Source of the DNA: an uncultured Akkermansia sp.
GTDB lineage: Bacteria > Verrucomicrobiota > Verrucomicrobiia > Verrucomicrobiales > Akkermansiaceae
Length of the DNA: 10,119 bases
Direction of reading: 5' to 3'
Assembly: GCA_904502165.1 (NCBI GenBank)
Contig: CAJGDB010000071.1
Span: forward strand, 1-10,119
Positions 6,551-10,119 of this stretch are shown in pieces. The stretch's first letter is position 1. Each line of letters opens with the position of its first letter. A program made the translations under genes and the position numbers. The notes below the pieces were generated by a model. The model ran no database searches. It saw only the letters and a program-made list of their open reading frames with translations, and was not told the DNA's origin.

Positions 6551-7417
6551 TTAACGCTTACGCTTGGTCTTCTTGGAAACCGTGGAGGTTTTGCTGGGAA
6601 TGACAATCCTGGTGCCGGGCTGTACCTTGTTGGCCTGGGCCATGGTCATGTTGTTGGCTTTCAGCAGGGCTGCCAGGCTTACACCATGCTTGGCGGCTAC
6701 CTTGGAAAGCATATCGTTCTTCTTCACGATATAGGTGGTAGTTACCTGCGTGGGCTTGTTCTTGCTGGCCTTGTAGCCCTTGGGCGTGAAGCGTACCTTG
6801 ATGGTCTGGCCGGGGTGGATGATATCGCCCTTGATGCCGGAATCCTTGCGGATCTGAGCAATGGTGGTGTTGCTGCGCTTGGCGATTTCGTACAGGTTAT
6901 CGCCGGGGCGTACCTTATACACAACGAGGGCGGGCTCGCTCACCTTCTTCACCTTCTTGGCGGTGCTCTTAGTGGTCTTGGCGGGCTTGGATGCTGTGTT
7001 AGTAGCAACGGCGGTTGCAGCAGGACGCGGGGCCGGGGCGGCAGTGGTGCTGTTTTCCGGCATGGCGTAGGGGTCAAAATCATCCGCTACGTGGGAATCC
7101 ACCACTGTGTCGTCTGCTGCCACAGCAGGCTGGTTCTGGCTGGTGATACCATTGGAAACGGCCATGGATTCACCCGGCTCAGGCGTGGCGTAGTGGTTGC
7201 GGTTCATTTCGGGCGTGCGTTCTCCTGCGGGAACCTGGTATGTGGCATCGCCCTCCAGTACCCAGGGGGGGAGTTCTTCATCGCCAATGGCTACTTCGCT
7301 CATGGGCATGGCTTCTTCATAGCCGAGTGTGTCGCTATTGTTGCGGAAATAGCTGCAGGAAGAAAGGGTCGCAAGCATGCCAACCCCCAGACTAATGACA
7401 GTAAGGCTTCTCTTCAT
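6551..7417 (-). CDS. Lipoprotein with two LysM domains and a basic tail
   Basis: This encodes 288 residues. The signal MKRSLTVISLGVGMLATLSSC places lipidation at Cys21. An acidic region (30-120) is followed by an Ala/Pro/Thr/Lys linker (125-162). LysM 1 lies at about 166-209 (VYKVRPGDNLYEIAKRS...GQTIKV) and LysM 2 at 228-274 (TYIVKKNDMLSKVAAKHGV...RIVIP). The second has lost the usual G-D-T-L turn (K-N-D-M-L) but keeps the fold pattern. The end is very basic (SKKTKRKR). There is no catalytic domain. It is the first gene of the LysM-LysM-L,D-transpeptidase operon, with a promoter directly upstream. A C7 tract encoding the Pro-Pro near residue 50 is the longest homopolymer in this gene and a possible slippage site. 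Confidence 0.92.
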   Translation of the reverse strand: MKRSLTVISLGVGMLATLSSCSYFRNNSDTLGYEEAMPMSEVAIGDEELPPWVLEGDATYQVPAGERTPEMNRNHYATPEPGESMAVSNGITSQNQPAVAADDTVVDSHVADDFDPYAMPENSTTAAPAPRPAATAVATNTASKPAKTTKSTAKKVKKVSEPALVVYKVRPGDNLYEIAKRSNTTIAQIRKDSGIKGDIIHPGQTIKVRFTPKGYKASKNKPTQVTTTYIVKKNDMLSKVAAKHGVSLAALLKANNMTMAQANKVQPGTRIVIPSKTSTVSKKTKRKR

Positions 7418-7426
7418 ACGGGGAAT

Positions 7427-7455
7427 ACACTACCAGAGACAGGGCCGGAAAGCAA
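7427..7455 (-). promoter_or_regulatory. Candidate promoter of the LysM/L,D-transpeptidase operon
   Basis: On the minus strand TTGCTT (7455-7450) is followed after exactly 17 bases by TAGTGT (7432-7427). That is nine bases before the ATG at 7417, so any leader would be only a few bases. Both hexamers match consensus weakly (three of six each). Confidence 0.4.
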
Positions 7456-7527
7456 GCCTTTTTGCTCTTCCTCGCGCATGTGCAGGAAACTTTTGGGCAA
7501 CTTTGCGTCATGGATGAAAAAAATGTA

Positions 7528-7556
7528 TTTACCTGCGTCTGGTAATATGCTAGTGT
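7528..7556 (+). promoter_or_regulatory. Candidate rubrerythrin promoter
   Basis: TTTACC (7528-7533), a 17-base spacer, and TAGTGT (7551-7556) give a leader of about 60 bases before the rubrerythrin ATG. TATGCT just upstream is an alternative -10. The rest of the 206-base divergent region (7418-7623) shows no ORF of note and no recognisable regulator site. Confidence 0.4.
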
Positions 7557-7623
7557 AAAGGTATGACATCGCTCCTTATTCCGGAGGGGTGCACCAACCT
7601 TAACGCAACAACACACGACGATT

Positions 7624-8163
7624 ATGAATCTCGAAGGAACCAAGACTGCGAAGAATCTCGCCATTGCCTTTGCTGGTGAGGCTCAGGCCTATACCAAGTA
7701 TCAGTACTACGCATCCAAGGCCAAGAAGGATGGCTATGTACAGATTTCCGAGCTGTTTGAAGAGACGGCCCGCAACGAGAAGGAGCACGCCAAGCTCTGG
7801 TTCAAGGCTCTGCATGATGGCGGCATTCCCAGCACCATGCAGAATTTGAAGGATGCTGCCGCTGGCGAGAATTACGAATGGACGGATATGTATGCCACCT
7901 TTGCCAAGGAGGCCCGCGAAGAAGGTTTCGAGGAGCTTGCCGTGCTTTTTGATGGTGTGGCTGCTGTGGAGAAGCACCACGAGGAGCGCTACCGCAAGTT
8001 GCTGGCCAACATTGAGGAGGGTATTGTATTCTCCCGCGATGGTGATGTCATCTGGCAGTGCGGTAACTGCGGCCACATCCAGATTGGCAAGAAGGCTCCG
8101 GCCATCTGCCCGGTATGCGACCACGCACAGGCTTATTTCCGCATTGAGGCGGTCAACTACTAA
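7624..8163 (+). CDS. Rubrerythrin (diiron peroxidase with rubredoxin-like domain)
   Basis: At 179 residues this is a normal-length two-domain rubrerythrin. Residues 1-135 are the four-helix ferritin-like domain with the expected carboxylate and histidine ligands: E19 in GEAQAY, E52 and H55 in RNEKEH, E96 in AKEAREEGF, and E116/H119 in VEKHHEERY. Residues 143-175 are the rubredoxin-like FeS4 domain, with CGNC (C146, C149) and CPVC (C162, C165). The family reduces hydrogen peroxide to water in the cytoplasm using electrons from NADH through rubredoxin or similar carriers, protecting anaerobes from oxygen exposure. It has its own promoter and a GC-rich hairpin terminator. There is no Shine-Dalgarno sequence; a GGAGGGG lies too far upstream (about 35 bases) to count. 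Confidence 0.96.
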   Translation: MNLEGTKTAKNLAIAFAGEAQAYTKYQYYASKAKKDGYVQISELFEETARNEKEHAKLWFKALHDGGIPSTMQNLKDAAAGENYEWTDMYATFAKEAREEGFEELAVLFDGVAAVEKHHEERYRKLLANIEEGIVFSRDGDVIWQCGNCGHIQIGKKAPAICPVCDHAQAYFRIEAVNY

Positions 8164-8173
8164 AGAATTCAAC

Positions 8174-8216
8174 TGCACCCGCCGGGGCCTGGTCTTCGGC
8201 GGGTGTATTGTTTCCC
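8174..8216 (+). terminator. Hairpin terminator after rubrerythrin
   Basis: The stem TGCACCCGCCG (8174-8184) pairs with CGGCGGGTGTA (8197-8207), with one G-U pair, around a 12-base loop. A short T-containing tail (TTGTTT) follows. It begins ten bases after the stop codon. The T-run is poor, so some read-through into the next small gene is plausible. Confidence 0.65.
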
Positions 8217-8222
8217 GGGATT

Positions 8223-8402
8223 ATGTGGCAGGCAAATAAAGTCAGCATAATTATCCTCATCATAGGGTTTGCCATTCTGGGCGGGGTATACTGGTATCTG
8301 GCCCCGCAGGATAAGCTGGTGGCAGAGCGTGTGCTCTACACCGGAATCTGCGCCCTGTTGTTTGTTGTGGCGCTGGCAAACTGGCTCAGCCTGCGGAAGT
8401 AG
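8223..8402 (+). CDS. Small membrane protein with two helices
   Basis: This encodes 59 residues from the ATG at 8223 (a TTG at 8208 is in frame but lies at the base of the terminator hairpin). Two hydrophobic segments, about 8-27 (VSIIILIIGFAILGGVYWYL) and 39-57 (RVLYTGICALLFVVALANW), are joined by a charged loop APQDKLVAER. The protein ends SLRK. No family is recognised. The coherent membrane pattern supports a real gene. The only upstream promoter I see is that of rubrerythrin, so it may depend on read-through. There is no Shine-Dalgarno sequence. Confidence 0.6.
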   Translation: MWQANKVSIIILIIGFAILGGVYWYLAPQDKLVAERVLYTGICALLFVVALANWLSLRK

Positions 8403-8456
8403 GCAAAACAGAAAAGAGCAAAGGACGAGGTTCAATTGAGAAAATTGAAAAGTATC

Positions 8457-8473
8457 GCAAGCTTCTGGCTTGC
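8457..8473. repeat. Hairpin in the second heptamer block
   Basis: GCAAGC, loop TTCTG, GCTTGC form a perfect 6-bp stem. As at 1788-1802, a short perfect hairpin stands beside a heptamer array, with no T-run after it. Confidence 0.5.
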
Positions 8474-8512
8474 CCGGATTCAGGCTGTGGTCAGGGCGCA
8501 GGGAATGTCATG

Positions 8513-8539
8513 AATTGCACCTTGTAAATTGTACTTTTA
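8513..8539 (+). repeat. Third heptamer array, overlapping a stop codon
   Basis: Plus-strand units are AATTGCA, CCTTGTA, AATTGTA, then CTTTTAC. The last part contains the complement of the TAA stop (8537-8539) of the lysozyme-like gene. It aligns with the array at 1812-1846 if exactly one 7-base unit (CATTGTA or its phase equivalent) is missing here. Confidence 0.7.
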
Positions 8540-9313
8540 CCTGTAGGTCTTGCAGCGGTTCAGCCAGCCGCCCAGCCAGCGTTTTTCGCCCCGGCTGGCG
8601 GGAGAATTGGCTACGCGCCGTGTGAGAACGGCTGCCGCAGCGCGTGAAAACTCAGCCGTGGCAGCGCGGCCGGTGGGGCAGCCCTCCATTTCTTCCAGAA
8701 CCTGCAGCAGCCCCCATCCCTGGCCCTGGTAGCGTTCTGTTGTTTTGAGCCCTTCGCCTTTGAAGTTGACATAGTCCACCAGGCAATACATCCCCTGGGT
8801 AGTGGCAGAAAGCGCGTTGTAACGAGCCGCAATAACGCGGGGCTGGCTGCTTTGCTGTATCATGCGGCGCAGGGCCAGGCGTGAGCGCCACATGATAAAG
8901 CGGGTCTGAATCCCGACATTGGCAGCCAGCCAGCGGCGCATGGCATCTGCCCTGCCGCTGTGGTCTGCCAGAAAAGCCGCTTTGCCGGACCAGGGAGCAG
9001 GTCCATCAAAATACCCTGGCACCTGCACCCCATTGGCACGGGCGTAGCGCACGAAGGTGGGAAAACTTTCATCGAAAGCCTCCTGCACCCCGGCCGGATA
9101 CCATATGAAATGCCCGATACCCAGGGAGGGGAAGGCCTCGCCCTCGTTCCAGGAGACCAGCCCCTGCACGGAGCCGGCGCATTCATTGGCCCAGATGCGC
9201 CGCCCGAGTTCCTGCGTATTCACTGCGCCGGAGGACGGCCGGGCCGGAGCTGTGGCCTGTGTGGCACAGGAGACCAGGGAAAGAGCAAGCAGGGGAAGCA
9301 TGAAGAATCTCAT
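8537..9313 (-). CDS. Lysozyme-like lipoprotein of a conserved family
   Basis: This encodes 258 residues from the start at 9313. The signal ends in the lipobox LVSC, with lipidation at Cys16. Residues 37-72 (ELGRRIWANECAG, then GEAFPSLGIGHFIWYP) recall the T4-type lysozyme active-site layout: a Glu in N-E-C-x-G (E44), then a S-L-G-I-G-H turn (63-68) like the T-I-G-x-G-H of GH24 enzymes. A second conserved-looking block is VDYVNFKGEGLKTTERYQGQ, then GWGLLQVLEEM (180-210). From recall, proteins with these phrases occur widely in Proteobacteria as uncharacterised lipoproteins. Peptidoglycan cleavage in the periplasm is an inference. The frame is open to 9466 (51 extra residues), but that extension crosses the promoter and has no signal. 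Four cysteines (16, 45, 177, 212) remain before a fifth near the C-terminus. Confidence 0.8.
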   Translation of the reverse strand: MRFFMLPLLALSLVSCATQATAPARPSSGAVNTQELGRRIWANECAGSVQGLVSWNEGEAFPSLGIGHFIWYPAGVQEAFDESFPTFVRYARANGVQVPGYFDGPAPWSGKAAFLADHSGRADAMRRWLAANVGIQTRFIMWRSRLALRRMIQQSSQPRVIAARYNALSATTQGMYCLVDYVNFKGEGLKTTERYQGQGWGLLQVLEEMEGCPTGRAATAEFSRAAAAVLTRRVANSPASRGEKRWLGGWLNRCKTYR

Positions 9314-9320
9314 GCCTGCT

Positions 9321-9348
9321 ATTTTAGCAGCCCGGCCAAGGGAGTAAA
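9321..9348 (-). promoter_or_regulatory. Promoter of the lysozyme-like gene, with palindromes
   Basis: On the minus strand TTTACT (9348-9343), 16 bases, TAAAAT (9326-9321), then seven bases to the ATG. The -10 lies inside the palindrome CTGCTA-TTT-TAGCAG (9316-9330) and the -35 overlaps the perfect palindrome AAAGCATGCTTT (9346-9357). Confidence 0.55.
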
Positions 9349-9401
9349 GCATGCTTTCTGCCTGTATGCAAACTTTTGTGCGGAAAAATCTGCCTTTGTG
9401 C

Positions 9402-9430
9402 TTGACATGGTTTCTGCCCTGTGTTACATT
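9402..9430 (+). promoter_or_regulatory. Strong rpsP promoter
   Basis: A consensus TTGACA (9402-9407), a 17-base spacer and TACATT (9425-9430) form the best promoter in the window, as expected for a ribosomal protein gene. The leader is about 75 bases and starts with a small hairpin, ACCGC-CAT-GCGGT. It becomes A/T-rich just before the ATG. Confidence 0.75.
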
Positions 9431-9511
9431 TCCGCACCGCCATGCGGTCAGTGTGCTTTGTATCACGGCACCACGCGGGCGAGAAACAACCGAATATATA
9501 CATTTTTAGAT

Positions 9512-9757
9512 ATGGTAGCAATCCGTCTTAACCGTCAGGGGTCCAAGGACCGTCCTTTCTACAAGATCGTTGTCGTTGACAGCCGTTCCCGCCGCGATGG
9601 CGATTTCATCGAGCAGGTGGGTACTTACAACCCCATGGCTGAGGGCGAAAACTACACGCTGAACCTGGAGAGCGTGGAGAAGTGGATCGCCAATGGTGCC
9701 CAGCCCTCCGAGACTGTGGCTTCCATCATCAAGAAGGTTCGCGCCGCCAAGGCCTAA
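9512..9757 (+). CDS. rpsP: 30S ribosomal protein S16
   Basis: At 81 residues this is the usual S16 length. The sequence opens MVAIRLNRQGSKDRPFYKIV and continues VVDSRSRRDGDFIEQVGTYN, both classic S16 signatures. S16 binds 16S rRNA in the 30S body and aids assembly. The reading frame is open far upstream (to 8960), but the family start and the promoter place the ATG at 9512. There is no Shine-Dalgarno sequence; ATATATACATTTTTAGAT precedes the ATG, an A/U-rich unstructured leader like those used for S1-type initiation. In many bacteria rpsP leads rimM-trmD-rplS; here a hairpin and a convergent gene follow instead. Confidence 0.98.
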   Translation: MVAIRLNRQGSKDRPFYKIVVVDSRSRRDGDFIEQVGTYNPMAEGENYTLNLESVEKWIANGAQPSETVASIIKKVRAAKA

Positions 9758-9789
9758 GCTTTCTTAAGAAACCTTTTTACAGGTTGTTT

Positions 9790-9830
9790 CAGAACGAGCC
9801 CCGATGCCTAACGGCACCGGGGCCGTTCTG
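9790..9830. terminator. Long hairpin between convergent genes
   Basis: CAGAACG pairs with CGTTCTG (9790-9796/9824-9830), GCCCCG with CGGGGC (9798-9803/9818-9823), and TGCC with GGCA (9805-9808/9813-9816), around the loop TAAC. There are 17 pairs with two small interruptions. T-tracts are poor on both strands (CGTTTGGG on plus, GAAACAACC on minus). It probably ends rpsP transcription and perhaps that of the facing gene as well. Confidence 0.7.
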
Positions 9831-9882
9831 CGTTTGGGCACAGGGGTTAATCTGCTGCCAGGGGGGGGAGGGAATGCTGCTG

Positions 9883-10119
9883 TTACAAGCGATGGAAGAT
9901 GCGGAAAATGGCAGAAAACAGACCGCGGCCGTAATAGAGGGAGTACCAGATGGACTTGCATATCGGCACGGTGATGAACATGACCATGGCGATGACTGTG
10001 CTGCGAATGCGCGATTCGGAAGTGATTTCGTGGTAGCTGCGGCTAAAGAGGATATAGAGCTCATATACAGCAATGAGAATACCTGTGTTGCAGCCCATAA
10101 AAATAATCGGGAAGTGTTC
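9883..10119 (-). CDS. 3' end of a membrane protein gene (partial)
   Basis: The frame is open from the window edge to a stop at 9883, giving the last 78 residues; the 5' end lies outside. Two hydrophobic segments are visible, about residues 5-26 (PIIFMGCNTGILIAVYELYI) and 43-64 (TVIAMVMFITVPICKSIWYS). A polar loop RSYHEITSESRIR lies between, and the end is basic (FRIFHRL). An internal ATG at 10098 exists but nothing marks it as a start, and codons before it (E-H-F-P-I-I-F) continue the membrane segment. No family is recognised. It converges on rpsP across the hairpin at 9790-9830. A run of eight G at 9861-9868 lies just past its stop. Confidence 0.6.
   Translation of the reverse strand, partial: EHFPIIFMGCNTGILIAVYELYILFSRSYHEITSESRIRSTVIAMVMFITVPICKSIWYSLYYGRGLFSAIFRIFHRL

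Noticed and set aside
6686..7558. 290-codon open frame on the plus strand
   Set aside because: It is a shadow of the larger LysM gene, whose lipobox and domains are clear. The extension past 7417 only crosses its promoter region.
7563..7680. Upstream ORF overlapping the rubrerythrin start
   Set aside because: It runs in another frame into the coding region, has no protein-like composition and no initiation signal; probably chance.
8537..9466. 309-residue version of the lysozyme-like lipoprotein
   Set aside because: The extra 51 residues cross the promoters of this gene and of rpsP, and the signal peptide with lipobox begins at 9313.

Overview
This window looks like ordinary chromosomal DNA from a Gram-negative-type, probably anaerobic, Verrucomicrobiota bacterium, most likely Akkermansia or a close relative. 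The reasons are the moderately GC-rich coding sequence, the many lipoproteins that bind or cut peptidoglycan, the GdhA and rubrerythrin genes, and the lack of a Shine-Dalgarno sequence before any of the twelve gene starts I could inspect. The genus is inferred from recall of the families; no search was possible. I see no phage, insertion sequence, CRISPR, tRNA or rRNA.

Layout. Bases 43-4876 are all on the minus strand. Read in the direction of transcription they are: a small two-helix membrane protein with a PH-like tail (4876-4463); NADP-type glutamate dehydrogenase gdhA (4328-2970) with a good intrinsic terminator; an NlpC/P60-type lipoprotein (2727-2197); a 103-residue XRE/Cro-like protein (2153-1842); a repeat block of heptamer arrays flanking a hairpin; exodeoxyribonuclease VII large subunit xseA (1741-419); and a secreted protein made of 16-residue tandem repeats (393-43). 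Bases 4933-7417 hold a minus-strand operon of three lipoproteins: LysM, LysM, L,D-transpeptidase. The PH-like gene may be its last member.

A 206-base divergent region separates that operon from the plus-strand rubrerythrin gene (7624-8163), its terminator and a small two-helix membrane protein (8223-8402). A second heptamer/hairpin block (about 8425-8539) follows. It abuts the stop codon of a minus-strand lipoprotein with a lysozyme-like motif (9313-8537). Ribosomal protein S16 (rpsP, 9512-9757) has a strong promoter and stands alone. It converges on the 3' end of a membrane protein gene that runs off the window (10119-9883).

Themes. Five of the predicted lipoproteins in 7 kb act, or plausibly act, on peptidoglycan: two LysM binders, an L,D-transpeptidase, an NlpC/P60-type peptidase and a lysozyme-like protein. 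GdhA (ammonia assimilation) and rubrerythrin (peroxide removal) fit an anaerobic gut lifestyle. The observations most worth a second look are the degenerate 7-base repeats that touch start and stop codons at two loci, the internally duplicated 16-residue repeat protein, the -10-like boxes placed 7-10 bases before several start codons (possible leaderless mRNAs), and the lysozyme-like lipoprotein family.
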